Origin: Clostridium_AD frigoriphilum
Lineage (GTDB): Bacteria > Bacillota > Clostridia > Clostridiales > Clostridiaceae
Length of the DNA stretch: 64,000 bases
Direction of reading: 5' to 3'
NCBI RefSeq assembly: GCF_036541405.1
Contig: NZ_JAZHFS010000015.1
Location: 1-64,000 of the forward strand
Both the position numbers and the translations under genes were made by a program. Shown here in pieces: positions 36,124-46,400 of the stretch. The notes beneath the pieces were generated by a model. It made no database searches. It was not told the origin of the DNA and was given only the letters and a program-made list of their open reading frames with translations. Position 1 is the first letter of the stretch. Every line of letters starts with the position of its first letter.

Positions 36124-36882
36124 ATGAAACCGATATTATTTGAGTTTTCTTTTGTGAAAATTTATGGATATGGATTAATGATAATGATAGGAATTCTTTC
36201 AGCACTTTGTTTATTATCTTACAGAAGTAAGAAAGAACAATATAATGAGGACAATGTTTGGGATATGGCTATACTCACAATAATATGTGGAGTAATAGGC
36301 GGAAAAGTAATGTATATAATTACAGACATTAAAGAAGTATTACAAAATCCTTCAGTATTAAAAAATATTGGAAATGGTTTTGTTATTTATGGAGCTATTT
36401 TGGGGGGCATATTAGGGATTTATATCTATAGCAAAAAAAAGGCTTGGAATACACTTAGTGTGCTTGATTTATTAGTTCCAAGTTTACCTTTGGCACAGGG
36501 ATTTGGTAGGATAGGATGTTTTCTAGCTGGATGTTGTTATGGCAAGGTGACTTCACTACCAATAGGCGTAGAGTTTAAGAATTCACCATTTGCACCTGCA
36601 AATGTGTTTTTAATACCAACGCAAATTTTTTCTTCAATATTTGATTTTATGTTAGCGTTATTTTTACTTTGGTATGATAGACGAGAAAGAAAAAAAGGAA
36701 GATTATTTTCTCTTTATCTTATTATATATAGTGTAGGAAGATTTTTAATTGAGTTTTTAAGAGGTGACCCTAGAGGAAGTGTATCTATACTTTCTACATC
36801 TCAGTTTATTAGTTTGTTTGTTTTAATCATTGGAATCTTATTATTTAATTTTCAAAGAATAAAAGAAACTATACGTAAGTAA
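36124..36882 (+). CDS. lgt: Prolipoprotein diacylglyceryl transferase
   Basis: A 252-residue polytopic membrane enzyme that transfers diacylglycerol to the lipobox cysteine of prolipoproteins. The Lgt signature is GRIGCFLAGCCYGKVT (near residues 136-151), preceded by VIYGAILGG and followed by IEFLRGDPRG near the C-terminus. About six membrane segments. ATG follows a GGGGGGG tract. Confidence 0.95.
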   Translation: MKPILFEFSFVKIYGYGLMIMIGILSALCLLSYRSKKEQYNEDNVWDMAILTIICGVIGGKVMYIITDIKEVLQNPSVLKNIGNGFVIYGAILGGILGIYIYSKKKAWNTLSVLDLLVPSLPLAQGFGRIGCFLAGCCYGKVTSLPIGVEFKNSPFAPANVFLIPTQIFSSIFDFMLALFLLWYDRRERKKGRLFSLYLIIYSVGRFLIEFLRGDPRGSVSILSTSQFISLFVLIIGILLFNFQRIKETIRK

Positions 36883-36886
36883 TACA

Positions 36887-36921
36887 AGAACTGTATTTAT
36901 AAAAATAAGTACAGTTCGTTT
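36887..36921 (+). terminator. Intrinsic terminator
   Basis: GAACTGTA pairs with TACAGTTC across a 14-base loop, followed by GTTTTATT. It lies directly after lgt. Confidence 0.65.
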
Positions 36922-36943
36922 TATTGAGATTCTATTAAAAAGA

Positions 36944-37126
36944 CTAAAAAAGATTAAACATATCATTCTTAAATATATTAGTGAAATTAGAAGTATCTAA
37001 GTCGATAGTATCCCCTGTTTTCGAATTTCTAGGTAACCGAGTTATGCTTACATCTATAGTAGTCCCATCTTGAAAATTTATAAAAGCGTCTGTACTGTTC
37101 ATATCTATTATTTTTCCAAACATCAT
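36944..37126 (-). CDS. Small DUF3006-like protein
   Basis: A 60-residue protein with the strand-turn pattern of DUF3006-type small beta proteins: GKIIDMNSTDAFINFQDGTTIDV then LPRNSKTGDTIDL. ATG-ATG start with GAAAGGATG upstream. Function unknown. Its 3' end converges with lgt. Confidence 0.65.
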   Translation of the reverse strand: MMFGKIIDMNSTDAFINFQDGTTIDVSITRLPRNSKTGDTIDLDTSNFTNIFKNDMFNLF

Positions 37127-37260
37127 AAAAACATCCTTTCATAAATAGCTTTACTATAGTTTTAGCAAAAGAAACTATTATATTCAAGAAAGTGATAATA
37201 TTATTTTCATGTCCCTTATATACTTAGATGCCTTAAACTATTAATAAGTATATGTATGGG

Positions 37261-37378
37261 CTTATTTCGCATTGTGTTTAATTTTAAATGCGATAAGGTA
37301 TCTAACAAAGATAAAATACGATCTGATGCAGGAGGCACGATACTGCTTCATATAAGCCTTGCTGCTTGTTTTTTGTAA
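37261..37378 (+). ncRNA. Candidate small structured RNA
   Basis: Three hairpins occur in a row without a reading frame: CTTAT..CGCATT with AATGCG..ATAAG (37261-37297), GCAG with CTGC (37328-37346), and AAGC CTTGCT GCTT followed by GTTTTTT (about 37356-37375), which looks like a weak terminator. No promoter was confirmed and no RNA family recognised. Confidence 0.25.
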
Positions 37379-37385
37379 CTAAATT

Positions 37386-37424
37386 AAAAAATACCTATCA
37401 CAAAGTGATAGGTATTTTTTTCTA
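37386..37424. terminator. Bidirectional terminator downstream of the cold-shock gene
   Basis: AAAAAATACCTATCAC AAA GTGATAGGTATTTTTT. A near-perfect stem with A-run and T-run, serving the minus-strand cold-shock gene. Confidence 0.92.
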
Positions 37425-37460
37425 TAATTAATTTATATTATAGATTAATTAGGTTTTGAA

Positions 37461-37661
37461 TTATAATCTAGTAACGTTTGAAGCTTGAGGTCCTCTAGCG
37501 CCAGTAGTTATTTCAAATTGGACTTGTTGTCCTTCTTCTAAAGATTTGTATCCGTCTCCTTGAATAGCTGAGAAATGTACGAATACATCCTCTTCTCCTT
37601 CTACTGATAAAAATCCAAATCCTTTTTCTGAATTAAACCATTTAACTGTACCTGTTTTCAT
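37461..37661 (-). CDS. Cold-shock protein (CspA family)
   Basis: A 66-residue single CSD protein that binds single-stranded RNA/DNA and melts RNA structure. RNP1 (KGFGFLSVEG) and RNP2 (DVFVHFSAI) are intact, and the start MKTGTVKWFNSEKGFG is canonical. ATG follows GGAGGAAAG. It is monocistronic, with a strong terminator. Confidence 0.96.
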   Translation of the reverse strand: MKTGTVKWFNSEKGFGFLSVEGEEDVFVHFSAIQGDGYKSLEEGQQVQFEITTGARGPQASNVTRL

Positions 37662-37851
37662 ATAACTTTCCTCCTGAATAAAAAAATTTGTAACATTTAT
37701 AATATAATTATAATGATACTACACTTTAGTATATTTTTAAAGAGATTTTAGAAAAAAATAAATATATTTATCATATTTATACTGTTTTATATTAAATGTG
37801 GATATTTTGTAATTAATAAATATAAATGTAAAATTATAGAGGAAGTATTCT

Positions 37852-38487
37852 CTAAATAAAATTCAATATTTTAACGGCTAGAGAGTCGGTTATTTCATCA
37901 TCAATTACTAAGGTATTACTACCTGTTTTCGTGGCATTTTTCATATACATAAGAAATGTTTCGATACCATCTAAAGGGAGAGACACCTGTGATGTTTTGT
38001 AGTGCATAGGTATAACTATTTTAGGATTTATTTTTTTAGTAACTTGTGAGGCTTCTTTTCCGTCTATTGTGTAGTTACCGCCTACAGGAACAAAAAGTAT
38101 ATCTATACAGCCTATAGCGAGAAGATCATCATTTGAAAGAGAGTGACCTAAATCACCTAAATGACACACTGAGTACCCATCCATTGTAAAGGTGAATATT
38201 ATGTTTTCACCACGTTTTGCACCTTTGTTTTTGTCATGATGAGAAGGAATACCTTTTATAGGTATATCATAAATAGTCGACATACCAATCTTATCTACAA
38301 TTTTATAATTGCTAGTAAGATCTCTAGTGTAATTGTGATCGAAATGCTGATGGCTTATAGTTACAATATCTGGGCTACCTTTATAAATTTCATAACCTAA
38401 AGTAGCATCAAATGGATCAGTTAAAAGCTTAGTACCTTTTGAATCTTCTAAAAGAAAACATGAATGGCCTAGCCAAGTGATTTTCAT
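37852..38487 (-). CDS. UPF0173 metallo-beta-lactamase-fold hydrolase
   Basis: A 211-residue MBL-fold protein of the UPF0173 family. Metal ligands are visible in TISHQHFDHNY (HxHxDH), GIPSHHD, HLGDLGH and IPMHYKTS. The substrate is unknown; relatives act on RNA, lipids or small esters. The frame opens at 38541, but GAAGGAGG is spaced for the ATG at 38487, which gives the family-typical start MKITWLGHSCF. Confidence 0.9.
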   Translation of the reverse strand: MKITWLGHSCFLLEDSKGTKLLTDPFDATLGYEIYKGSPDIVTISHQHFDHNYTRDLTSNYKIVDKIGMSTIYDIPIKGIPSHHDKNKGAKRGENIIFTFTMDGYSVCHLGDLGHSLSNDDLLAIGCIDILFVPVGGNYTIDGKEASQVTKKINPKIVIPMHYKTSQVSLPLDGIETFLMYMKNATKTGSNTLVIDDEITDSLAVKILNFI

Positions 38488-38731
38488 GTATTTTCCTCCT
38501 TCTTTAAAAAAAATGTATTTATTTACATAAACTGAAACCATTATTTAAATGGAACGTATCTTATAGTGAATGAATATTTTATAATACTATTTATAATTAA
38601 ATTATGCCACTATTTATAGAGTAATAAACTATAAAAATTTAAAGAAGCAGATTTTTAATGAATAGTTAAGATATATTGCCAATTATTTTAATGATTTTGT
38701 TTAGCAATTATGAAGATTTAGGAGGGGTTAT

Positions 38732-40531
38732 ATGAAAAAGATTTTTAAAACGTTTATAATTATGATTTTAGTTTTAATTGTGTGTATACCTATGCAAACA
38801 ATAGCAAAGGCTAGTACAGTAACAAATATGGACTCTAAAAAAGATGTAGTAGTTAGTAAGCCTTGGACAGTAAGTTTTAATAAGGTACTTAGTACAACTA
38901 CGGTGAACACCACAAATATTAAGGTGCTTTCCCAAGATGGTAATTACATAGATATTAAAGTTAGTTTAGGAAATAATAATAAAAATGTAGTGGTCCAACC
39001 AGTGAAAGATTATGAATATAATAAGACATATACTTTAATAGTTACAGATCAGGTTAAATCTTCTGATGGAAAATTTCTTCCAAGTGAAGTTAGAATGAAT
39101 TTTACTACTAAAAGTGAACCTGCTAAAAGCGAACCTACAAAACCAAGTGAATTTACTGTATGTATTGATCCTGGTCAATACTATAGCGTAATTAAAGGCT
39201 CAAGTGGAATTAAGGCTAAGGATATAAATTTAAGTACAGCGTTAAAATTGGGTAGTATACTAAAAGCAAGAGGATTTAATGTGGTGTATACAAGAACTAC
39301 AGATTCAGTAGCTTGGACTCAGAGTGGTGAAGATGACGCAAAAGCGTTGATAGCTAAGAATGCTAATGCGAACGTGTTTTTAAGCATAAACACCAATGAT
39401 TCAGATGTAAATACTGCCAATGGAATTGAAACATATTATACAACGGGTCTTAGTAATAATAAGACGCTTGCGACCTTCGTGCAAGCCGAATTAATAAAAG
39501 CAACACAGGCTAAAGATAGAGGGATACAAGTAGGAAGTACTACAATATTAAATAAGACAAGCTGTCCTTCAATAGTCACATATTTGGGTTTCTTATCAAA
39601 TCCAGCTGAAGAGGCATTATTAAGTAGTGCACAGTATCAAAATAATGCTGCAAAAGCTATAGCTAATGGATTAATGAATTATGCTGGCTTTGCAAATACT
39701 GATACTACTTATGACAATACTTTAAGAATATCTTCAATACCAGATATAACAGGGAGTGTAGTAGTTGGAGGTACATATTCATTGCCGGGAACTGTAACGG
39801 CTATTATGAGTAATGGTTCAAAGCAAACGGTTAGTGTAAAATGGCTTAAATCAGTTGCTACAAGTGTTGTAGGATCCACTACCTATTATGGAACTGTGGT
39901 TGGAGCAGTTATTAATGCAAAAGCTGATATTACTGTAAAAGCACCACCTACTACGTCAAAGTACAAGGTAGTTTTAGATCCAGGTCATGGAGGATATGAT
40001 TCTGGAGCAGTAGGACCGACGGGAGTTATGGAAAAAACCGTAAATCTTGCCATTGCTTTAAAGGTGGGAGCAGTATTAACGAAAAACGATGTTGAGACAA
40101 TATACACTAGAAAAAGTGACACAGTAAGCTGGACAAGTAATGTAACACAGAACCTTCAAGCAATATGTGATATTTCTAATAATGCTAAACCAGATTATTT
40201 TGTAAGTATTCATGCGAATAGTGCTGATGCTGTATCAGCTAGCGGCACTGAAACTTATACTTATGTTGGGGGCGCAGCTGCAGTGAAACTTGCAAAGGCA
40301 ATTCAGACTAATATAGTAAATGCAACTGGATCAACAGATAGGGGAATTAGAACTGCAAATTATTATGTTATAAAAAATACGGATGCTACAGCTGTCCTTG
40401 TAGAAACTGGATTTATAAGTAATCCAACACAAGAAAAACTATTAAATAGTGTTGCATACCAAACTAAAGTAGCTAATGCAATAGCAAAGGGTATTCTTAA
40501 TACTTTAGGAATAACAGATATAACTTATTAA
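38732..40531 (+). CDS. Secreted N-acetylmuramoyl-L-alanine amidase with a dead duplicate domain
   Basis: A 599-residue exported protein. It has a signal peptide (1-26), a Big_5/SbsA-type Ig domain (about 30-127), a KSEP-repeat linker, an Amidase_3 domain (about 141-318), a Big_4-like Ig domain (about 332-404) and a second Amidase_3 domain (about 411-595). The second has all zinc/catalytic residues: H419 (DPGHGG), E434, H494 (SIHAN) and E558 (VETGF). In the first the same positions are Q149, A162, N220 and Y284, so it cannot be active. It probably serves as a wall-binding or regulatory module. ATG follows GGAGGGG. Confidence 0.93.
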   Translation: MKKIFKTFIIMILVLIVCIPMQTIAKASTVTNMDSKKDVVVSKPWTVSFNKVLSTTTVNTTNIKVLSQDGNYIDIKVSLGNNNKNVVVQPVKDYEYNKTYTLIVTDQVKSSDGKFLPSEVRMNFTTKSEPAKSEPTKPSEFTVCIDPGQYYSVIKGSSGIKAKDINLSTALKLGSILKARGFNVVYTRTTDSVAWTQSGEDDAKALIAKNANANVFLSINTNDSDVNTANGIETYYTTGLSNNKTLATFVQAELIKATQAKDRGIQVGSTTILNKTSCPSIVTYLGFLSNPAEEALLSSAQYQNNAAKAIANGLMNYAGFANTDTTYDNTLRISSIPDITGSVVVGGTYSLPGTVTAIMSNGSKQTVSVKWLKSVATSVVGSTTYYGTVVGAVINAKADITVKAPPTTSKYKVVLDPGHGGYDSGAVGPTGVMEKTVNLAIALKVGAVLTKNDVETIYTRKSDTVSWTSNVTQNLQAICDISNNAKPDYFVSIHANSADAVSASGTETYTYVGGAAAVKLAKAIQTNIVNATGSTDRGIRTANYYVIKNTDATAVLVETGFISNPTQEKLLNSVAYQTKVANAIAKGILNTLGITDITY

Positions 40532-40564
40532 TTATTTAAAGGCCTAAAGTAAAATCATAAAAAA

Positions 40565-40605
40565 CAACCTCAATAGTTAAAATACTATTGAGGTTGTTTT
40601 TTATG
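40565..40605. terminator. Bidirectional terminator
   Basis: AACAACCTCAATAGT pairs with ACTATTGAGGTTGTT, flanked by an A-run and a T-run. It lies between the convergent amidase and glutamine synthetase genes. Confidence 0.92.
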
Positions 40606-40623
40606 ACTCATGCTGTATAAATT

Positions 40624-42519
40624 TTAAATATCTAATAAATTCTTTTTGTAGTTAGAATAACAAAATCTAAGTTCTTCGATTTGTGCATCTAATTGTATTT
40701 GCAATGTAGAAAGTTCCTCGTAATTTTCAATGTTTGAAGCTTCGTTTATCTTAGTAAATAGGCTAGTTTTAGAATAAGTATCTTTCATAAGAGAATGTCT
40801 TAGATCATTAACTTTTTGCCAATTTGCTAAATCTAAATCTAAAGCTTTTTCAGCAGTGTGAATCATTTTACACTTTCTAATTTCTTCTGCATAATTGTTT
40901 AACAATCTATTGTTTATTTCAGTAACCCATCTAGATGTTATTGCCATTCTAAAACTATTTATTATGCTAGTAGTAAATACATCTCCAGTTTTAAGAATTT
41001 CAAGTTTAGTTGGGAATTCGTCTAGGGAACTAACATTTTCATAAACAGTTTTAGGTGCTTTACCAAAGTAATCTGCACGCTGCGCTTCAGTATAGTATTC
41101 AAATACATCTTCTTCACTTCTGTAAGCTCTATCTTTTTCTAAATAATCTGCGTCGTCTCCTGGTGCTTTAGATAATTCTTTCAAAAGATCATCTTCTGAT
41201 TTATTATTTTTGATTGCGTATACTATACCATCAAGCATGCCCATATATAAAGTAGATAAAGCGAGGTAAGTATTAGTATGTGGGCATGGAGCGCGAAGTT
41301 CAAATCTTGTAGCAAGTGGATTATCAAGATCTCTTATTAATGCGAGTAATATAGATCTATTTCTAGATGGAACATCAACACTGTGACCAAGTGATGTTAC
41401 TATACATATAGGAGCCTCAAAACCAACTTTTAATCTTCTTAAAGAATCATTTGTTGAAGAAACAAATGGGTTTATTACTTCATAATTTTTAAGTACGCCC
41501 ATTACTGAAGCATAACCTAAAGTACTTAGGAAGTGGTTGTTATCTGAATTGAATAAGTTAACTCTTTTTCCACTCTTTAATTTTACAGCGATTCCAATAT
41601 GAGTATGTTCACCACTTCCGGCTACATCATGAACAGGTTTTGCTAAAAAGTTAACATCTAAACCGTTAAGCCTAAAGGTTTCCTTTACTAAATTTCTAAT
41701 GAATAACTCATTATCTGCACATTGAAGAGCATCAGAATATTTCCAATCTATTTCAAGTTGTTCCATAATATGTGTAAGAGAACCAGCTTCGCCTATTTGA
41801 GCTTTTACTCCACCAACTTCTTTATGTCCCATCTCAGGCTCGAAACCATACTCCTGCATTAATAGAAGAGTTTGTTCAAGAGCTGTTCTAACATTTCCTT
41901 TAGTTTTACTCCAATATTGTTCTTTTAGTACTTGAGATGTAGAAAGTTCTTCTATATCAGCCTTATCATTAGGAGTTTTTACCCAAAATTCTAACTCGGT
42001 AGCAGATGTGAGCATTAAATTATCAATATCTTTATATTCAAAATCAAAAGAACTTAAAGCAGATGGATTTTCTTTAAGTAAATCAAGAAGAGTTGTTTTG
42101 AAAGTTTCAACAGATCTCTTTAGGATTGATCTTGAATCTACTGGAATTTTATCATGTAATAATGTACATGGAATTTTTAAGGTACCTATTGGCAGTTGTG
42201 TTTCAGCGTCAATATTTTCATAATTGTAATCAATGTACCAATTACAGTCAGCATCTGCAAGCATATCTAATTTAGCGTTGTTTAGAGTTGCGATACCTGG
42301 CAATACTACAGATGAACCATCAGTTTGAATAACACCATTTGAGAAACCGCTTATATCATCTAAAAATATTTTCATTGGAATTCTCTCATCAGTGTCATTA
42401 CCTGATAAGTCAATACCAACAAGGGAAACGAATTTCACCTCAGAGTGTGCAAGTAGGATGTCTTTAATGTCCTTTTCAGAATGTTTTTCTTTAGGAATTA
42501 CATAAATTAATTTTTTCAA
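40624..42519 (-). CDS. glnA: Glutamine synthetase (clostridial 630-residue type)
   Basis: A 631-residue enzyme (glutamate + NH3 + ATP to glutamine). It is longer than GSI (about 450) and shorter than GSIII (about 700), matching the clostridial type. Catalytic-domain signatures are ATELEFW (metal Glu), EVGGVKAQIGEAG, HDVAGSGEHTHIGIAV and FELRAPCPHTNTYLALS. The C-terminal 150 residues are helical and specific to this type. ATG follows AGGAGG. No PII gene is adjacent. Confidence 0.9.
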   Translation of the reverse strand: MKKLIYVIPKEKHSEKDIKDILLAHSEVKFVSLVGIDLSGNDTDERIPMKIFLDDISGFSNGVIQTDGSSVVLPGIATLNNAKLDMLADADCNWYIDYNYENIDAETQLPIGTLKIPCTLLHDKIPVDSRSILKRSVETFKTTLLDLLKENPSALSSFDFEYKDIDNLMLTSATELEFWVKTPNDKADIEELSTSQVLKEQYWSKTKGNVRTALEQTLLLMQEYGFEPEMGHKEVGGVKAQIGEAGSLTHIMEQLEIDWKYSDALQCADNELFIRNLVKETFRLNGLDVNFLAKPVHDVAGSGEHTHIGIAVKLKSGKRVNLFNSDNNHFLSTLGYASVMGVLKNYEVINPFVSSTNDSLRRLKVGFEAPICIVTSLGHSVDVPSRNRSILLALIRDLDNPLATRFELRAPCPHTNTYLALSTLYMGMLDGIVYAIKNNKSEDDLLKELSKAPGDDADYLEKDRAYRSEEDVFEYYTEAQRADYFGKAPKTVYENVSSLDEFPTKLEILKTGDVFTTSIINSFRMAITSRWVTEINNRLLNNYAEEIRKCKMIHTAEKALDLDLANWQKVNDLRHSLMKDTYSKTSLFTKINEASNIENYEELSTLQIQLDAQIEELRFCYSNYKKNLLDI

Positions 42520-43009
42520 AATAATAGTCCTCCTTTAAATATATATTTAATTGACATTTTAATAAATAGAATTTTTAATAAAATGTTTAAATTGTTTGTG
42601 ATAATTTGAATACACATAGGTATGTAAAATTCATTAATACATAACTAAATTATAGTAGTAAATAAAATGATTTTATTACAAAAATGAATTTGTGTCAATA
42701 CAAAACATCAAGAATTTTAATTAATTAGGAAATAATGATAGTATTTTGCAAGTTGATGAAAATGCAAATTCATTAAATAAACAAATTTTAAAAGAATTTA
42801 TATTTTTGTATTACAATAATGTTCATTTTTAACTAATATTATATCACATATATCTAGGAAAATGTGCTAAATGAATGATCATAGCAGTTATTGCAAGCAT
42901 TGTATAATAATACTTAACAAATAGTGAGGCTTTTATTTTTTAATATGGATCAAAAGCTTTAAATAAATAGTTTTTGAGCATATTAATTGTAAGAAAATTC
43001 AAAAACAAA
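42520..43009. other. AT-rich intergenic region between glnA and the ileS promoter
   Basis: About 490 very AT-rich bases. It must contain the minus-strand glnA promoter, but no pair of boxes is convincing. No gene or conserved RNA was recognised. Confidence 0.35.
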
Positions 43010-43038
43010 TTGACAACAAAAATCCATTATAATATAAT
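43010..43038 (+). promoter_or_regulatory. Sigma-A promoter of ileS
   Basis: A consensus promoter: TTGACA, 17 bases, TATAAT. Transcription would start near 43045 and enter the T-box leader. Confidence 0.88.
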
Positions 43039-43045
43039 GGTAAGA

Positions 43046-43332
43046 AGTTATATTAATTTATAATATATTTATATTAATTATTAATTATGACTAATTAAAA
43101 GCTTTGATTAGGAAAAGTATTTAAGCAAGTAACTTAAAGAGAGTGGGGAAAGGTGAAAACCCATAGTGAAGGTTTAAAGAAAATCACCTATGAGCTGAGA
43201 GCTGAAAGTTTAGTAAGCTTATCCGTATTTCTGCGTTAAAGAATAAGGTATAATTGTACTTGATTTTATATTTATGTTATAGGTGGTTTAGCGAATTTAA
43301 CTTCGCCCTATTAAATAGGGCGGAGTTTTTAT
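43046..43332 (+). promoter_or_regulatory. T-box leader, isoleucine type
   Basis: A structured leader between the ileS promoter and gene. Stem I contains AGAGAGTGGGGAAAGGTG, AGTA and a likely specifier ATC at 43221-43223. A T-box-like segment ATAGGTGGTTTAGCG lies at 43279-43293. The terminator hairpin CTTCGCCCTA/ATAGGGCGGAG plus five Ts occupies 43301-43330. Uncharged tRNA-Ile would favour readthrough. The 3' part of the T-box differs from the consensus but TGGT is kept. Confidence 0.88.
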
Positions 43333-43444
43333 ATTTAAAAATGTAGTTTCAATTAATATCTAATAAAGGTAAAAACAATTAAGATGAGAAGTGCTACGTG
43401 TCTAATTGCTTATTATCAAATAAAATTGAAAAAGGAGTTTTATT

Positions 43445-46400
43445 ATGTATAAAAAAATTGATCCTTCTAAAAGCTTTATGGACATAGAAAATGATGTACT
43501 TAAGTTTTGGAAAGAAAAAGATATCATTCAAAAGAATTTTGACTTAAATAAAGAGGGAGAGACCTTTACTTTCTATGATGGTCCACCAACAGCAAATGGT
43601 AAACCACATATAGGTCATGTTTTAACTAGAGTTATGAAGGATTTAATACCAAGATATAAGGTAATGAAGGGATATAATGTTCCAAGAAAAGCTGGATGGG
43701 ATACTCATGGATTACCAGTAGAACTTGAAATAGAAAAGAAACTTGGAATTAATGGCAAGCCTGGCATAGAAGCATACGGAGTAGAAAAATTCGTTGAAGA
43801 ATGTAAGGCTAGTGTTTTTAGTTACGTTAATATGTGGAAAGAAATGTCTGAGAGAGTAGGATACTGGGTTGATATGGATAACCCTTATGTAACTTATCAT
43901 AATGATTATATTGAATCAGTTTGGTGGGCATTAAAACAAATGTGGGATAAAGATCTATTATACAAAGGTCATAAGGTAATGCCTTATTGCCCAAGATGTG
44001 GAACTTCTTTATCTTCTCATGAAGTAGCTCAAGGATATAAAGATGTAAAAGAAATGTCGGCATACGTAAAATTCAAAGTAAAAAATGAAGATAAATACAT
44101 ACTTGTATGGACTACGACGCCTTGGACACTTCCAAGTAATGTAGCACTTGCAGTTAATAAAAAATATGATTATGTTGAAGCTGTCCAAGAAGGTGAAACT
44201 TTAATACTCTCAAGAGATTTATTAGGTAAACTCGAGGGAGAGTACGAAGTAGTACGTGAATTTAAAGGAGAAGCTTTACTGGGCCTTGAATATGAGCAAA
44301 TGTTTGATTTCTATACACCAAAAGAAAAAGCTTTCTATGTAGTTCATGGAGATTTTGTAACTCTTTCTGACGGTACAGGGATAGTTCATATTGCCCCAGC
44401 ATATGGTGAAGACGATAACTTGCTTGGTAAGAAATATGATTTGCCACTTATTAACTTAGTTGACGTAGAAGGTAAGTTTGTTGACTGCGTTACTCCATGG
44501 AAAGGCATTTTTGTTAAAGATGCAGATGCTAAGATACTAGAATATTTAAAAGAAAATAATGTTTTATATAAAGCAGAGAAATTTGAACATTCATATCCAC
44601 ATTGTTGGAGATGTGATACACCACTTTTATATTATCCAAGAGAAAGCTGGTTTGTAAGAATGTCTTCTATGAGAGACAAACTTATAGAAAATAACAATAA
44701 GGTCAATTGGATGCCAGACAACGTTAGAACAGGTAGAATGGGTAAATTCCTTGAAGGCGTTATAGATTGGAGTATAAGTAGAACAAGGTATTGGGGAACT
44801 CCACTTCCAATATGGGAATGCGAATGCGGACATCGAGAACTTATAGGAAGCATAGCAGAACTTAATGAAAAAGGAATAGATGTACCGGATGGAATAGAAC
44901 TTCATAAACCATATATAGATAATGTACACTTAAAGTGTCCTAAATGCGGAAAAACTATGACTAGGGTGGAAGAAGTTATAGATTGTTGGTTTGATTCAGG
45001 ATCAATGCCATTTGCGCAACATCATTATCCATTTGAAAACAAAGAAGTATTTGAGGCTAATTTCCCAGCTCAATTTATTTCAGAGGCAGTGGATCAAACA
45101 AGAGGATGGTTCTATACATTACTTGCAATATCTACTACCGTATTTGATACAAACCCATTTGAAAACTGTATAGTACTAGGTCATGTATTAGATAAAAACG
45201 GACTTAAAATGTCTAAACATAAAGGTAATGTGTTAAGTCCATTTACGATTCTCGAAAATCAAGGAGCAGATGCTCTTAGATGGTATTTCTATACAGCTAG
45301 TGCACCATGGTTACCATCAAGATTTTATGAGGGTGCAGTTATAGATGCACAAAGAAAGTTCATAGGAACACTTTGGAATGTATACTCATTCTACGTTTTA
45401 TATGCTGATATTGACAATTTTGACCCAACTAAATATGAAAGCTTTGAAGCAGTTAATATCATGGACAAATGGATGATGTCAAAATTAAATTCATTAGTTA
45501 AAGATATAGATCAGCATCTAACTAACTATAGAATAACTCAAGGAGCACTTGAACTAGAAGACTTTATTGAGGAACTTTCTAACTGGTATGTAAGACGTAA
45601 CAGATCAAGATACTGGGTAGAGTCACTTACAGAGGATAAGATAGGCGCTTATATGACGCTATATAGAGTTATCACAACTTTTGCAAAAATATCTGCACCA
45701 TTTATACCGTTTGTAACAGAAGAACTATATCAGAATTTAGTAGTTGCTTTTGACAAAAATGCGCCAGAAAGTATCCATTTATGTGCTTGGCCTGAATATA
45801 GAGAAGATCAAGTAGATAAGGCACTAGAAGAAGAAATGGATGTGGCTTATAGAACTGTTAAATTAGGAAGAAGTGCACGAAATGCTGCCAATATAAAAAA
45901 TAGACAGCCGCTTTCTAAGATGCTTGTTAGTTCTAAATCTCTTCCAGAATACTATGGACAGATAGTTAAAGAAGAACTTAACATTAAGGAAGTAGAGCTA
46001 GGAGCTGATATTTCTAAATATGTTAAATTTGAAATTAAACCTAATTTACCAGTACTTGGAAAGCCGTATGGCAGATTAATACCTGGTATAAAAAAAGCTA
46101 TTGGCGCTATGAACCAAATGGAACTTGCTCAAACTATAAATAAGGGTAATGTAGTTACTATCAATGTAAATGGAACTGAAATAGAATTAGATAGTGAAAA
46201 ATTACTTGTTACAATGCAAGGACTTGAAGGTTACGCTTTTGCTGGCGAAGGCGAAATGGGAGTAGTATTAATAACTCACATAACTGATGAGCTTAAAGAA
46301 GAAGGAAACGTACGTGAAATCTTAAGTAAAATTCAAAATATGAGAAAAGAAAGTGGTTTTGAAGTTGCTGATAAGATTAGAACGTACGTATCTGGAAATG

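Noticed and set aside
43712..44929. Several minus-strand frames inside ileS
   Set aside because: All are antisense shadows of a highly conserved gene.
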